DNA from: Sphingomonas yabuuchiae
Lineage (GTDB): Bacteria > Pseudomonadota > Alphaproteobacteria > Sphingomonadales > Sphingomonadaceae
Direction of reading: 5' to 3'
Assembly (NCBI RefSeq): GCF_014199595.1
Contig: NZ_JACHNX010000015.1
Span: forward strand, 1 to 64,000
Length of the DNA: 64,000 nt
In this document: piece after piece, positions 46,645 to 57,735 of the stretch
Layout: each line of letters starts with the position of its first letter
Numbering within the stretch: position 1 is the stretch's first letter
Position numbers and translations under genes: made by a program
The notes under the pieces: model-generated
The model's input: the letters and a program-made list of their open reading frames with translations, nothing else
The model's database searches: none
What the model was told of the DNA's origin: nothing

Positions 46645-48039
46645 ATGACCTATGACATTCATGTGATCGGCGGCGGGCTGGCCGGCTCGGAAGCCGCGTG
46701 GCAGCTCGCCGAGGCGGGCCTGAAGGTGCGCCTGTCCGAAATGCGCGGGGGCGCGGACACCACCCCTGCCCATCATGGCGGCGACCTGGCGGAGCTGGTC
46801 TGCTCCAACTCCTTCCGGTCCGACGATGCGACCTCCAACGCGGTCGGGCTGCTGCATCAGGAAATGCGCGCGCTCGGCTCGATCATCATGGCCAAGGGCG
46901 ACACCCATGCGGTGCCCGCCGGGTCCGCACTGGCGGTCGACCGTGACGGTTTCTCGGGCGGCGTCACGGCGGCGCTGGCGGCGCATCCCAACATCACCAT
47001 CGTCCGCGAACGGATCGACACGCTGCCCGACGGCCCTGCGATCGTCGCTACCGGCCCGCTGACCGCGCCGTCGCTGGCGGGCGGCATCGGCGAGGCGACC
47101 GGCGCGGAGGCGCTGGCCTTTTTCGATGCGATCGCGCCCATCGTCCACCGCGAGTCGATCGACATGGACGTCGCCTGGTTCCAGAGCCGCTGGAACAAGG
47201 GCACGGGCAAAGACTATATTAACTGCCCGATGGACAAGGAGCAATATTACGCCTTCCATCAGGCATTGCTCGACGGTGAAAAGACCGAGTTTCGCGAGTG
47301 GGAAAAGGACACGCCCTATTTCGACGGCTGCATGCCGGTCGAGGTGATGGCCGAGCGCGGGGTCGAGACGCTGCGCTTCGGGCCGATGAAGGGCGTCGGC
47401 CTCGACGACCCGCGCACCGGGCGTTGGCCCTATGCCGTCGTCCAGCTGCGCCAGGACAATGCGGCGGGCACGCTGTGGAACATCGTCGGTTTTCAGACCA
47501 AGCTGAAATATGCCGAGCAGATCCGCATCTTCCGCACCATTCCGGGCCTGGAAAAGGCCGAGTTCGCTCGGCTGGGCGGGCTGCACCGCAACACCTTCAT
47601 CCGCTCGCCCGAACTGCTCGATGCGACGCTGCGGCTGAAGTCACGGCCGAACCTGCGCTTCGCGGGCCAAATCACGGGGTGCGAGGGCTATATCGAGAGC
47701 GCGGCGATCGGCCTGCTCGCCGGACGTTTCGCTGCCGCCGAACTGACCGGCAAGACCATTGCACCGCCCCCGGTCGAGACCGCCTTGGGTGCACTGCTCG
47801 GCCATATCACCGGGCTGGCGGAGGCCGAGACCTATCAGCCGATGAACGTCAATTTCGGCCTGTTCCCGCCCATTCCCGGCCGGACGAAAAAGGCCGACCG
47901 CAAGCGGATGTACACCGACCGCGCGCGCGAGGCGCTGCCCGGCTGGCTCAATTCTCTTCCGCCTGGCCCGCCTCCGGTGCCTCAGCCGGTGCCGTTCGCG
48001 CCGGAGGACAGTCCCGCCGGGCAGCCGGTCGACGCTTGA
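46645..48039 (+). CDS. trmFO: Methylenetetrahydrofolate-tRNA-(uracil-54-C5)-methyltransferase
   Basis: This 464-residue flavoprotein begins with the FAD loop [16 protein letters not shown] and keeps [22 protein letters not shown] and [12 protein letters not shown]. The [25 protein letters not shown] block is typical of TrmFO and GidA relatives. It makes ribothymidine at position 54 of tRNA from methylene-THF and FADH2. The last 30 or so residues are Pro-rich ([20 protein letters not shown]), are not part of the core, and lie where the gene overlaps the convergent EF-hand gene by 92 bases. The tail may therefore have grown by stop-codon loss. Confidence 0.93.
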   Translation: MTYDIHVIGGGLAGSEAAWQLAEAGLKVRLSEMRGGADTTPAHHGGDLAELVCSNSFRSDDATSNAVGLLHQEMRALGSIIMAKGDTHAVPAGSALAVDRDGFSGGVTAALAAHPNITIVRERIDTLPDGPAIVATGPLTAPSLAGGIGEATGAEALAFFDAIAPIVHRESIDMDVAWFQSRWNKGTGKDYINCPMDKEQYYAFHQALLDGEKTEFREWEKDTPYFDGCMPVEVMAERGVETLRFGPMKGVGLDDPRTGRWPYAVVQLRQDNAAGTLWNIVGFQTKLKYAEQIRIFRTIPGLEKAEFARLGGLHRNTFIRSPELLDATLRLKSRPNLRFAGQITGCEGYIESAAIGLLAGRFAAAELTGKTIAPPPVETALGALLGHITGLAEAETYQPMNVNFGLFPPIPGRTKKADRKRMYTDRAREALPGWLNSLPPGPPPVPQPVPFAPEDSPAGQPVDA

Positions 48040-48439
48040 CGGCGGTGGTGGCGAACTCGGCCGCGTTCATCGTGCCAGATTTGTCGCGGTCGGCGGTGGC
48101 GAACTTGGTCGTGGCCTTGACCGCCCATTCGTCGAAGGACAGCTTGCCGTCGCCGTCGCGGTCCAGCTTGGCATAGGCCTTGCGACGCGCGGCGAGATAT
48201 TCCTCGCGTGTGATCGTGCCGTCGCGGTCCTTGTCGTAGCGGTCGAAGCGCTTCTGTTCACGCGTGCGGGCGGAGGCTTCGGGTAAAGGCGCGTCGTCGG
48301 CGGCGGTTTGCGGGGAAGCCGCCGTTGCGGCACTTGCGGCGGGGAGCGGGGACGGTGTGTCGGGTCGGCTGCCCCATAGGAACAGCCCTGCGCCCACCAG
48401 CACGAGCGTGCCCAACCCACCGGCCAGATAGCGCCACAT
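47948..48439 (-). CDS. EF-hand calcium-binding protein, membrane-anchored or exported
   Basis: This 163-residue protein starts with one hydrophobic helix ([23 protein letters not shown]) that could be an anchor or signal. An Ala/Pro-rich spacer follows, then three EF-hand loops: [24 protein letters not shown] and [12 protein letters not shown]. Each has acidic residues at positions 1, 3, 5 and 12, so calcium binding is expected. The tail is Arg/Pro-rich and overlaps the 3' end of trmFO on the other strand by 92 bases. ATG at 48439 starts the hydrophobic helix; longer frames upstream pass through repeat DNA. Confidence 0.82.
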   Translation of the reverse strand: MWRYLAGGLGTLVLVGAGLFLWGSRPDTPSPLPAASAATAASPQTAADDAPLPEASARTREQKRFDRYDKDRDGTITREEYLAARRKAYAKLDRDGDGKLSFDEWAVKATTKFATADRDKSGTMNAAEFATTAVKRRPAARRDCPPARTAPAEAPEAGQAEEN

Positions 48440-48502
48440 CGGTTCCGTCTCCCCCCGTTCGACGGGCTTATGGTTAACCGGGGTTAGGCCTGGGCGACAA
48501 GG

Positions 48503-48540
48503 CGATTCCCTTGGCCTTCGACTTCGCTCAGGCTGAACGG
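48503..48540. repeat. Dispersed repeat, class C arm
   Basis: The sequence running GCGATTCCCTTGG through CTTCGCTCAGGCTGAACGG is almost identical (one difference over 38 bases) to the complement of 59981-60018. Here it is a single arm near the class B pair. Confidence 0.65.
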
Positions 48541-48568
48541 GGTTGCTGGCCCTGCCGCACCTCGGGCG

Positions 48569-48691
48569 TACCCCGGCGAAGGCCGGGGCCCAGTTTCTCT
48601 GCCTTATCGACAGCGCAGGCATTTGCTTCTTCGCCTATCCATGCCGCGCTACGAGCCGCATAGTAACTGGACCCCGGCCTCCGCCGGGGTA
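48569..48691. repeat. Dispersed inverted repeat, class B
   Basis: GTACCCCGGC..GGCCCAGTT (48569-48596) and AACTGGACCCC..GGGGTAC (48664-48691) are inverted copies with only two or three differences, about 65 bp apart. Each arm is itself a hairpin. The 277-bp gap 48440-48716 between the EF-hand gene and the following gene holds only these repeats. Confidence 0.7.
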
Positions 48692-48716
48692 CGGCTCCGT
48701 CGCGAGAATAGGGGCG

Positions 48717-49409
48717 TCAGCGCCCCGTCAGACCGTGCCACGCCAATCGCGCGGCGCGCATCGGGTGGCCCGGCAAGCGATCCGGGTGGCGTAGGCTTTC
48801 GCGGGCCAGGATGGCCAATCCACTCAAACCCCGAACCGGCTTGGGTGATTTCGACGCCAGTATGGCGTCCAAATCCAACAAAGCCGCAGCCCCGATTCGC
48901 GTGCGGGTCGCTTCATCGGAGACATGCTGCGCCAGATCGGCCTTCGCCCATCCCTCCCCCAGCGGCGCCGTCCCCGATTGCCCCAGCAACCGGCCGACGC
49001 TCGCAAACAACACGCCTCCACGCGCCTCGGCATGGCGCGCGATGCGCTCGTCATCCAGCGCCTCGCCATCATCGAGCAGTGCCTCCCACCCCTCGATCAT
49101 CGGCGCGAGGTCGGCACCTCGGACGCCGCCGGGCAGGACCGAGTCCGCCAGCCGCTGCAACACCGGATGCGCGGGCGCGGGCTCGCGGTCGAGCTTTTCC
49201 AGCGCTTCATACCACCAGGTCAGCCGCATCTGGCCGATCATCGGCTCGGTCGTGCTTTGCAGGATCGAGGCAAGCTGGTGGTCGAGATCCAGCAGCGCCG
49301 CAAACCCCTCGCGTGCCGACGCGGGTGCATAACCCACCGCCAGCGCCTGTTCGCGCATCACCGCTTCGATGGCGGGCGGGGGCGTAGCGGATGCGGGAGC
49401 GTCGGTCAT
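48717..49409 (-). CDS. Squalene/phytoene synthase-family protein, probably non-catalytic
   Basis: This 230-residue protein has the family landmark QMRLTWWYEALEKLD (about residues 60-74) and an all-alpha composition. However, it lacks recognisable DxxxD/DDxxD prenyl-diphosphate-binding motifs and is shorter than the usual 280-350 residues. It resembles the NDUFAF6-type branch associated with respiratory complex I assembly in other alphaproteobacteria and mitochondria. A carotenoid or hopanoid role is therefore doubtful. It is downstream of pdhB but separated from it by a good terminator. Confidence 0.75.
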   Translation of the reverse strand: MTDAPASATPPPAIEAVMREQALAVGYAPASAREGFAALLDLDHQLASILQSTTEPMIGQMRLTWWYEALEKLDREPAPAHPVLQRLADSVLPGGVRGADLAPMIEGWEALLDDGEALDDERIARHAEARGGVLFASVGRLLGQSGTAPLGEGWAKADLAQHVSDEATRTRIGAAALLDLDAILASKSPKPVRGLSGLAILARESLRHPDRLPGHPMRAARLAWHGLTGR

Positions 49410-49439
49410 CCCCTGCCCTTCGCACAGGTCGTGCGCATG

Positions 49440-49468
49440 AAAAAGGCCTCCCGGTTTCCCGGAAGGCC
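49440..49468 (-). terminator. Rho-independent terminator of pdhA-pdhB
   Basis: GGCCTCCCGG (49445-49454) pairs with CCGGAAGGCC (49459-49468), one mismatch, around TTTC. Five T residues follow on the minus strand. Confidence 0.85.
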
Positions 49469-49497
49469 CTCTTCAAATTGCAAGGATACCCCACGGC

Positions 49498-50928
49498 TTA
49501 GCCGCGATAGGTCACCTTCTTGACCGCCGCGACGACCTTGTTCGCGTCGACCAGCGCCAGCTTTTCGAGGTTGGCGGCATAAGGCAGCGGCACGTCCTCG
49601 TTGGTCACGCGCAGCACCGGCGCGTCGAGGTCGTCGAAGCCTTCTTCCATCACGACGGCGGTGATTTCCGAAGCGATCGAGCAGGTCGGCCAGCCTTCCT
49701 CGACCACGACCAGACGGTTGGTCTTGGCGAGCGACTTCAGCACCGTCTTGGTGTCGAGCGGACGCAGCGTGCGCAGGTCGATGACCTCCGCGTCGATGCC
49801 CTCGGCTGCCAGCTTCTCGGCGGCTTCGAGCGCGACGCCCACGCCGATCGAGTAGGAGACGAGCGTCACGTCCTTGCCCTCTCGCATGATCCGCGCCTTG
49901 CCGATCGGTAGGACGAAATCGTCGAGCTTGGGCACGTCGAACGAACGACCGTACATCAGCTCGTTCTCGAGGAACACGACCGGATCTTCCGAACGGATCG
50001 CCGCCTTCAGCAGGCCCTTGGCATCGGCCGCGTCATAGGGCGCGATCACGATCAGGCCGGGGACCGAGGCATACCACGGGCCGTAATTCTGCGAGTGCTG
50101 CGCACCGACGCGGCTGGCGGCACCGTTGGGACCACGGAACACGATCGGGCAGCGCATCTGGCCGCCGGACATATAGTTGGTCTTGGCGGCCGAGTTGATG
50201 ATGTGGTCGATCGCCTGCATGGCGAAGTTGAACGTCATGAACTCGATGACCGGGCGCAGGCCGCCCATGGCGGCACCCGTGCCGACACCGGCAAAGCCAT
50301 ATTCGGTGATCGGCGTGTCGATGACGCGACGGTCGCCGAACTCGTCCAGCAGCCCCTGCGTGACCTTGTACGCGCCCTGATACTGGGCGACTTCCTCGCC
50401 CATCACGAAGACGCGGTCGTCGGCGCGCATTTCCTCGGCCATCGCGTCACGCAGCGCTTCGCGGACGGTGAGCTTCACCATCTCGGTGCCTTCCGGGATT
50501 TCCGGCGAGGCGGGCGCTTCCTGCTCGGCCGCGGCGACCAGCTTCTGCGTGCCGCTTTCCTGCTCGGCGGCGGCGGCACCTTCTGGCATCGGCGGCGCGT
50601 TGTGGTCGGTCGCCTCGTTCTTCGGCGCGGCATTGGCGGCATCGCCCGAACGCGAACCCGAAGCGGCAGCGGATGCGACGTCCTCGCCCTCTTCGGCCAG
50701 CAGCGCGATGGCGGTGCCGACCTTCACATTGTCGGTGCCCTCGGCCACCAGGATCTTGGCGATCACGCCTTCATCCACGGCTTCGAATTCCATCGTCGCC
50801 TTGTCGGTCTCGATCTCGGCCATGATGTCGCCGGACTTGACCGTATCGCCTTCCTTCACGAGCCACTTGGCGAGCGTGCCCTCTTCCATGGTCGGGGAAA
50901 GGGCCGGCATCTTGATCTCGATCGCCAT
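49498..50928 (-). CDS. pdhB: Pyruvate dehydrogenase E1 component, beta subunit, with N-terminal lipoyl domain
   Basis: This 476-residue protein has a lipoyl domain at residues 1-80 with the modified lysine in [12 protein letters not shown]. An Ala-rich linker (about 85-150) follows, then the E1-beta transketolase-type domains ([31 protein letters not shown]). With the alpha subunit it decarboxylates pyruvate with thiamine diphosphate. An E1-beta subunit carrying its own lipoyl domain is usual in alphaproteobacteria. It starts one base after the pdhA stop and ends at a clear terminator. The E2 and E3 genes are not in the window. Confidence 0.94.
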   Translation of the reverse strand: MAIEIKMPALSPTMEEGTLAKWLVKEGDTVKSGDIMAEIETDKATMEFEAVDEGVIAKILVAEGTDNVKVGTAIALLAEEGEDVASAAASGSRSGDAANAAPKNEATDHNAPPMPEGAAAAEQESGTQKLVAAAEQEAPASPEIPEGTEMVKLTVREALRDAMAEEMRADDRVFVMGEEVAQYQGAYKVTQGLLDEFGDRRVIDTPITEYGFAGVGTGAAMGGLRPVIEFMTFNFAMQAIDHIINSAAKTNYMSGGQMRCPIVFRGPNGAASRVGAQHSQNYGPWYASVPGLIVIAPYDAADAKGLLKAAIRSEDPVVFLENELMYGRSFDVPKLDDFVLPIGKARIMREGKDVTLVSYSIGVGVALEAAEKLAAEGIDAEVIDLRTLRPLDTKTVLKSLAKTNRLVVVEEGWPTCSIASEITAVVMEEGFDDLDAPVLRVTNEDVPLPYAANLEKLALVDANKVVAAVKKVTYRG

Positions 50929-50929
50929 C

Positions 50930-51985
50930 TTAGTAACGCTCCACCAGCACTTCAGTGTAGAGTTCAGCCACGTCGGGCTCGGGGGTCTGCTCGGCGAAGT
51001 CCGCCGCTTCGTTGACCTGCTTGCGGATGTCCTGCTCCAGGACCTTCAGATCGGCCTCGGTGACGCCCTGCTCTTCGAGCAGACGCTTCACGTGATCGAT
51101 CGGATCGGACTTGTCGCGCACGCCCTGCACTTCCTCGCGGCTGCGATACTTGGCGGGGTCGGACATGGAGTGACCGCGATAGCGATAGGTCTTCATCTCG
51201 AGGATGACCGGGCCCTTGCCCGCGCGGACCCAGGCCAGCGCCTCTTCGGCCGCACCGCGGCAGGCCAGCACGTCCATGCCGTCGACCTGGATGCCGGGGA
51301 TGCGGAAGCTTTCGCCACGGCGATACAGCTGGTCCTCGGACGAGGCGCGGTTGACCGCGGTGCCCATGGCGTACTGGTTGTTCTCGATCACGAAGATGAT
51401 CGGGAGCTTCCACAGCTCGGCCATGTTGAAGCTCTCGTACACCTGGCCCTGATTGGCCGCGCCGTCGCCGAAATAGGCGAGGCAGACGCCGCCGTCATTG
51501 CTGTACTTGTGCCCGAACGCCAGGCCGGTGCCCAGCGACACCTGCGCGCCCACGATGCCGTGGCCGCCGTAGAACTTATGCTCGGTCGAGAACATGTGCA
51601 TCGACCCGCCCTTGCCCTTGGAGATGCCGGCGGCACGCCCCGTAAGCTCGGCCATGATGACCTTGGGATCGATGCCATAGGCGAGCATGTGGCCATGGTC
51701 GCGATAGCCGGTGATGACCGAATCCTTGTCGCCGTCGAGCGCCGACTGGAGACCCACCGCCACGGCTTCCTGGCCGATATACAGGTGGCAGAAACCGCCG
51801 ATCAGGCCCAGGCCATAAAGCTGACCCGCCTTTTCTTCGAAGCGGCGGATCAGGAGCATCTGCTTGTAGAAATCCAGCAACTGTTCCTTGGTAGCCTGGA
51901 ACGGTTGCGGTTCGGCGGGACGCTCCCGATTGGGAATGGGGGGCTCGCTGGTACGGCTTGGAGCTTTTGCCACAGTCGGGAACAC
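50930..51985 (-). CDS. pdhA: Pyruvate dehydrogenase E1 component, alpha subunit
   Basis: This 351-residue protein has the thiamine diphosphate motif GDGAANQGQ ... VIENN (about 175-205) and the loop [15 protein letters not shown] carrying the regulatory serine region of E1-alpha. It forms the alpha2beta2 E1 with PdhB. The start is GTG at 51985 or the second GTG at 51973 ([11 protein letters not shown]); the latter better matches relatives and has AAAGG about ten bases upstream. The genes are adjacent with a one-base gap, so expression is coupled. Confidence 0.94.
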   Translation of the reverse strand: MFPTVAKAPSRTSEPPIPNRERPAEPQPFQATKEQLLDFYKQMLLIRRFEEKAGQLYGLGLIGGFCHLYIGQEAVAVGLQSALDGDKDSVITGYRDHGHMLAYGIDPKVIMAELTGRAAGISKGKGGSMHMFSTEHKFYGGHGIVGAQVSLGTGLAFGHKYSNDGGVCLAYFGDGAANQGQVYESFNMAELWKLPIIFVIENNQYAMGTAVNRASSEDQLYRRGESFRIPGIQVDGMDVLACRGAAEEALAWVRAGKGPVILEMKTYRYRGHSMSDPAKYRSREEVQGVRDKSDPIDHVKRLLEEQGVTEADLKVLEQDIRKQVNEAADFAEQTPEPDVAELYTEVLVERY

Positions 51986-52144
51986 CTTTGTTTCCGTTAG
52001 GGAAGGATGGACGCCTATTGGCGTGCTTTGTCATGAAACTCAATTCCCCCTCTTAATTCCCATCAGGACAGCGGGAATTTAGCGGGGAATAGCTTTGCCT
52101 TGGTTGCCTTGTCGGCGAACCGCAGCCTACAACGCTGGCCGATT

Positions 52145-53493
52145 ATGGATAGACCCGTTCACCCGTTCCGCATCGCCAATTTCCGCAGCTACTGGCTTTC
52201 GCGGTTCAGCGGTACCATCGCCGTTTCCGCCATGTCGATCGTCATCGGGTGGCAGGTATACAATCTGGCGCGCGAGACGATGGACGTGCGCCAAGCCGCC
52301 TTCATGCTGGGCATGATCGGCTTTGCGCAGTTCGTGCCGCTGTTTCTGTTAACCCCGATCACCGGGCTGGTCGCCGACAGCGTCGACCGGCGCTGGATCG
52401 TGCGGGCGACGACGACGCTTCTGGTTCTCACCGCCGCGACGCTCTGGTTGCTCACCTGGTCGGGGCATCTGACGCTGGGCGCACTGTTCACCGCCGCCGT
52501 CGCCTTCGGCATCGCGCGTGCCTTTTCGGGACCGGCCTATTCCTCGCTCGCCCCCAATCTGGTGCCGCGCGAAAGCCTGCCGACCGCCATCGCGGTCAGC
52601 TCGATCGCGTGGCAGGTCGGCACGATTGCGGGGCCGAGTGTCGGTGGCCTGCTTTACGCGGTGCATCCCGAATTCGCCTACGGCGTCGCGACCCTGTTGT
52701 TCGCCGTCGCCCTGTTCTGCATCTTCCTGATCGGCCCGGTGCCGCAGCCCCCGGCGCAGACCGACCGCCGCCCGCTGACCCGAATCGTCGAGGGGTTCAG
52801 CTATGTCCGCCGCAACCGGTTGGTGCAGGCGGCGATCACGCTCGATCTGTTCGCGGTGCTGCTGGCGGGCGCGACCTCGCTGTTGCCGGTCTATGCGCGC
52901 GACATATTGCATGTCGGGTCGCAGGGCCTGGGCGTGCTGGCGGCGGGGATGGGAATCGGGGCGGCCACCACCGCGATCTGGTTCTCGTTCAAGCCGATGA
53001 CGCAGAATGTCGGGGTGAAGATGCTGATCGCGGTCGTCGTATTCGGCCTGTCGATCCTGACCTTCGGTATCGCCAGCCATATCACCGGCGCGCTGGGTCT
53101 GGACACGGGGACGTTGGCGGTGAACGGCTTCAACATCTTCATCCATCCCGCCTTCCTGCTCAGCCTGATCGCGCTGATCTGCGCGGGTGGCGCCGACATG
53201 GTGTCGGTCTATGTCCGCCAGTCGCTGATCCAGCTTCACACGCCCGACGAAATGCGCGGACGGGTGAGCGCGGTGTCGCAGCTGACCATCTCGGCCTCCA
53301 ACGAACTGGGCGAGTTCGAGAGCGGGGTCATGGCCTCGATCCTCGGCCCGGTCGGCGCGGTGGTGTTCGGCGGGCTGGGCGCGATCGGCGTCACCCTGCT
53401 CTGGTCGCGACTGTTCCCGGAACTCCGACGCGCGCGAACCTTTGATCCGCCTGAAATCCTTGCAACCGAACCTAGCCACGGAGAAGCCAAGCC

Positions 53494-53497
<4 letters not shown>
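52145..53497 (+). CDS. MFS transporter, EntS/DHA3-like
   Basis: This 450-residue protein has 12 membrane helices. [33 protein letters not shown] opens the first helices, and [11 protein letters not shown] is the MFS loop motif. The EntS-type subfamily exports siderophores or drugs. ATG at 52145 (MDRPVHPF) is preferred over 52100, which adds a non-conserved leader. Its last four bases overlap cysK (ATGA), so the exporter-cysK-hydrolase genes form one unit. The substrate is unknown, and export of a cysteine-derived metabolite would be a guess. Confidence 0.82.
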
Positions 53498-54410
<913 letters not shown>

Positions 54411-54414
<4 letters not shown>

Positions 54415-55706
54415 GCGATGTGTCCCGGCCGCGCGGCGGCCTCCGCGCGGCCCTGTTCGCCCCCCTGATCGTGATCGCCGGTACGGCCAGCGTCGTACCG
54501 GCTTTGCTCGTGGCGAATGCGCCCGACATGCCCCGGACCCAGCACAGGTCGGCCCAGCGGGCTCGCCCCGCGCCGCGCGTCGTCCCTCCCGCCGAGCTGC
54601 CCCCGGTCGAGCCGGTCGCGTTCGTCGACATGAGCCCGGACGAGGCGCGCGCCTATAATGCGGGCGTACCGTTCTCGACCGATCGCAACCCGGCCGCCCG
54701 GCCCTTCCTCTATCGCGGATCGGCGGAGGACAAGGCGCGAGCGCTCGACTGTCTGGCGGCGGGTGTGCTGTACGAAGCGGGCGACGACGCCAAGGGCGAA
54801 CAGGCGGTGGCGCAGGTCGTGCTCAACCGGCTTCGCCATCCCGCCTTCCCCAAGACGGTGTGCGGCGTGGTGTTCGAGGGTCAGGAGCGCAGCACCGGCT
54901 GCCAGTTCACCTTTACCTGCGACGGGGCGTTGACCAAGTGGCAGCCGCCCGAAGCCGCCTGGACCCGCGCGCGCCAGGTCGCGGCGATGGCGCTGAACGG
55001 CAAGGTCTTCCCGGCGGTCGGCCATTCGACCCATTATCATACCGATTGGGTCGTGCCCTATTGGCAGGCGAGCCTGGACAAGGTGGCGCGGGTCGGCAGC
55101 CATTTGTTCTTCCGCTGGTCCGGCTGGTGGGGCACGCCGCCCGCCTTCAACCGGCATATGCTGGCGGGGGAGCCGGTCATCACCCAGCTGGCCCCCTTCT
55201 CGCCCGCGCACCGGGCGGGGACCGATGCCAGCGACGATGCCGGAGCTGCGCTGGCCGAAGGGGCCGCCGCGACAGGAACCATGGCACCGCTGGCCAGCGA
55301 GCCCGACACCTTCCTGATCACCCTGCCCGCCGGACTCTCGCCGGACGGCTTCCCGGCGCTGGCGACGACCCTGTGCGGGCCGCGCAAGCATTGCACGGTC
55401 ATGGCGTGGCGCGATGCCGCCGCGACCGCCTTCTCGGTGCCGCTCAATCAGGTCCAGATGGAGACGATGGCGTTCAGCTATTTCCGCGATGCGGGCATCG
55501 GGCTGGAGCGGACCTTGTGGAATTGCGGCGTCTATCCGGCGTTCAAGGGCCCGCGCTGCATGAAGCGCATGTCGATGACCATCGTCCCGTTGGCCGCTCC
55601 CACGCCGCAGCCCAGCCCGACGCCGACTCCCACCGGCGAGTTATCCGGCGTCCGCCGCGCCAGCACGCCACCGGCCGAGCCAAAAGCAAAGATTCCTCCC
55701 CTGTAA
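54411..55706 (+). CDS. Cell-wall hydrolase, SleB/CwlJ (Hydrolase_2) family
   Basis: This 431-residue protein has an N-terminal membrane helix ([20 protein letters not shown]). The family domain spans about 120-240 ([32 protein letters not shown] and the HSTHYHT stretch), with the catalytic Glu in LYEAGDD. It is expected to cut the glycan or cross-links of peptidoglycan in the periplasm. A second domain (about 300-395) is of unknown type with Cys residues. The C-terminal tail is Pro/Thr-rich. The GTG start overlaps cysK by GTGA. The last codons and stop lie inside a class A repeat. Confidence 0.87.
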
Positions 55707-55830
55707 GGAGAGGTGGCAGACCGGAGGCCTGACGGAGGGGTGTTATGGCTGGAGCAGGTGGACCATCGCTACCGGCGACACCCCTCCTCCTTCCTTCGGA
55801 TGGTCCCCCCTCCCCTTACAGGGGAGGAAT
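55692..55830. repeat. Dispersed palindromic repeat, class A, full copy; supplies the stop of the hydrolase gene
   Basis: The copy opens ATTCCTCCCCTGTAAGGAG, continues AGGTGGCAGACC..GGCCTGACGG, and closes with the inverse CCCCTTACAGGGGAGGAAT. The TAA in the first hairpin loop is the stop codon of the cell-wall hydrolase. It separates that gene from the convergent MerR gene. Confidence 0.75.
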
Positions 55831-55838
55831 ATCGCCGA

Positions 55839-56249
55839 TTAATCCCGGTGCGATTCGACCAGTGCGACGAATTCGGTCAGCTCGGCGATGGCTGCGTCGA
55901 TATCCCGCTTCTGCGCCTGGAGCGCCTCGATCTTGGCGGTGCAGCGCTCCAGCGTCACCTCGCGCTGGAGGCGGCGGCCATCGCCCAGATCGTACAGGTC
56001 GATCATCTCGCGGATATCGGCCAGGCTGAACCCGACCCGCTTGCCACGCAGGATCCAGGCGAGCCGCGCGCGATCCCGTTGCGAATAGATACGCTGCGTG
56101 CCCCGCCGCTGCGGCGAGATCAGCCCCTCATCCTCGTAGAAGCGGAGCGCCCGCGCGGTGACGCCGAACTCGGCGCACAGCTCGGTGATCGAATAATCGT
56201 CGCGATCGGCGCTGGGCAGCGGTTCGGCGGAGGCGGCGACCTGGATCAT
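55839..56249 (-). CDS. MerR-family transcriptional regulator (LiuR-like)
   Basis: This 136-residue protein has the MerR winged helix (YSITELCAEFGVTARALRFYEDEGLISPQRRG, about 19-50) followed by RIYSQRDRARLAWILRGKRVGFSLADIREMIDLYD and a coiled coil. The sequence around RALRFYEDEGL and LRGKRVGFSL most resembles LiuR-type regulators of branched-chain acyl-CoA breakdown. No such genes are adjacent. No metal-binding cysteines are present. It ends 9 bp from the class A repeat. Confidence 0.85.
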   Translation of the reverse strand: MIQVAASAEPLPSADRDDYSITELCAEFGVTARALRFYEDEGLISPQRRGTQRIYSQRDRARLAWILRGKRVGFSLADIREMIDLYDLGDGRRLQREVTLERCTAKIEALQAQKRDIDAAIAELTEFVALVESHRD

Positions 56250-56282
56250 GGCGCCTGAGGCTAAATGCCCTTTACGTGAACG

Positions 56283-56780
56283 TCAATCAGCACAAAGCGC
56301 GGTGCCGTTCGCACTGCGCAAGGCCTGCGCCTCGGCGACCGAAGCGCTGATCCGTTCGACATTCAGTGCCGAGAGTGTCGCCCGGCCCGTGCAGAACGCA
56401 TTGCAAGTGGAGGGCAATGTCGCGGGGAACTGGATGGCGTCCCCGTCGAACCGCGCGGTGAAGCGACACGCACCCAGCGTCAGCTTCAACGCCGCACCCG
56501 ATCGCTCCATGGTACCGATGGCAGTGCAGCCCTGCCCCTCGCCATAATCCAGCATCACGCCGACCCGGCGGGCGGGCCCCGTCCCGGCAGGCAGGATGCA
56601 CATGCGATCCGTGTCCCGCGACCAGATGCCGTCCAGCGGCGCGGCGGCCGGATCGGCGACCAGCCCCACGGCGATGCTCGCCGCCTCCAGCCTTTCGCCC
56701 GCCTTGTCCTCCCCGCCCTGACCTGCCTGCCCACAGGCAGCCAGCAGCAACAGGGACGCCAGCGCGATCCCTCGAATCAC
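56283..56780 (-). CDS. Putative lipoprotein of unknown function
   Basis: This 165-residue protein starts at GTG 56780 with a lipobox (LLLAACG, Cys about 16). The mature part contains paired cysteines in [21 protein letters not shown] and STCNAFCTG, so disulfides are likely. I do not recognise a family. The start overlaps the hisI stop (GTGA), which supports it over the longer frame from 56825. Sorting to the outer membrane is plausible. Confidence 0.7.
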   Translation of the reverse strand: MIRGIALASLLLLAACGQAGQGGEDKAGERLEAASIAVGLVADPAAAPLDGIWSRDTDRMCILPAGTGPARRVGVMLDYGEGQGCTAIGTMERSGAALKLTLGACRFTARFDGDAIQFPATLPSTCNAFCTGRATLSALNVERISASVAEAQALRSANGTALCAD

Positions 56781-57139
56781 GCGACCGGCGCCAGCCCGTC
56801 GCCCTCGATCCGACGATAGAAGCAACTGCGCGCGCCGGTGTGACAGGCCGGGCCGGCCGGGTCGCAGATCAGCCAGATCGCGTCCTGATCGCAGTCGATC
56901 CGCATTTCGACCACGCGCAGCACATTGTTCGAGCTTTCGCCCTTCTTCCAGAGCCGCCCCCGGCTGCGCGACCAGAAATGCGCGTCGCCCGTGGTCCGCG
57001 TGGCCTCCAGCGCCTCGGCATTCATATGCGCCACCATCAGCAACTCGCCGGATGCCCGATCGGTCGCGATCGCGGTCAGCAAGCCATGGGCGTCGAATTT
57101 GGGGTCGAGCGTCAGCCCGGTGTCGCGTTGGTCGGCCAT
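56777..57139 (-). CDS. hisI: Phosphoribosyl-AMP cyclohydrolase
   Basis: This 120-residue enzyme has [15 protein letters not shown] and the metal-binding [20 protein letters not shown] with its three cysteines and an acidic residue. It opens the adenine ring of phosphoribosyl-AMP, the third step of histidine synthesis. It is the free-standing hisI form without hisE. No other his genes are in the window. The downstream lipoprotein overlaps it by GTGA. Confidence 0.95.
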   Translation of the reverse strand: MADQRDTGLTLDPKFDAHGLLTAIATDRASGELLMVAHMNAEALEATRTTGDAHFWSRSRGRLWKKGESSNNVLRVVEMRIDCDQDAIWLICDPAGPACHTGARSCFYRRIEGDGLAPVA

Positions 57140-57190
57140 GAAGCGGGGTTAGAACGGAACCACGGCCAAGTCACCCATTACGGATAGGCT

Positions 57191-57323
57191 CCCCCGCCCC
57201 TCCACCACCGCTTCGCGGCGGTCCCCCTCCCCAAGCAAGCTTGGGGAGGATTGAGAATAGGCGACCAATTCCTCCCCAAGCTTGCTTGGGGAGGGGGGCC
57301 ATCCGAAGGATGGTGGAGGGGCC
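57191..57323. repeat. Dispersed palindromic repeat, class A, halves in reversed order
   Basis: The copy reads CCACCGCTTCGCGGCGG to CCAAGCAAGCTTGGGGAGG, then a second half beginning ATTCCTCCCCAAGCTTGC and ending GGTGGAGGGG. The two halves are arranged tail-to-head compared with the copies at 18944 and 25915. It fills most of the gap between hisI and the Rho-N gene. Confidence 0.7.
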
Positions 57324-57339
57324 GACAACGCCAGCGAGC

Positions 57340-57591
57340 TTACCCGTGCCCGCGAATCGCCTCGATCAGTTCGCCCTTGCTCATCTTCGACCGCCCTTCG
57401 ATGCCGATCTTGCGTGCCTCGGCCAGCAGATCGTTCTTGGTCCGATCCTCCAGATGGGTGGCTTTGTGATCCAGGCTGCCCTTCGCCTTGGCATTGGCGA
57501 TGCGCGCCGCCTTTTCCTTGGACTGGCCCTGCTTGCGCAGGTCCTCATACAGGGCGTCATCCTTGATCTGGGCGCCGTGATCGCGTGCCAT
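57340..57591 (-). CDS. Small Rho-N/SAP-type DNA-binding protein
   Basis: This 83-residue basic protein begins MARDHGAQIKDDALYEDLR and ends in a Rho N-terminal/HeH-like helical motif (LLAEARKIGIEGRSKMSKGELIEAIRGHG). Such motifs bind nucleic acid in Rho, in LEM/SAP-type proteins and in Ku C-termini. It is common in Sphingomonads and Rhizobiales but of unknown role. ATG at 57591 is chosen because the frame upstream to 57657 has no conserved character. It is divergent from purF. Confidence 0.8.
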   Translation of the reverse strand: MARDHGAQIKDDALYEDLRKQGQSKEKAARIANAKAKGSLDHKATHLEDRTKNDLLAEARKIGIEGRSKMSKGELIEAIRGHG

Positions 57592-57735
57592 ATGGCATCT
57601 CCTGCTTTCGGTTTCGAAACGCAGTCTTGGCGAAAATGATCCCGCGGATGATGACAAACAGGCGACAAACGCGGACGACGTTCCTATATGCGCCCCGTCT
57701 GCCCCTTAGTTGCGAACGTTGCGAGCGCCTCTCCC

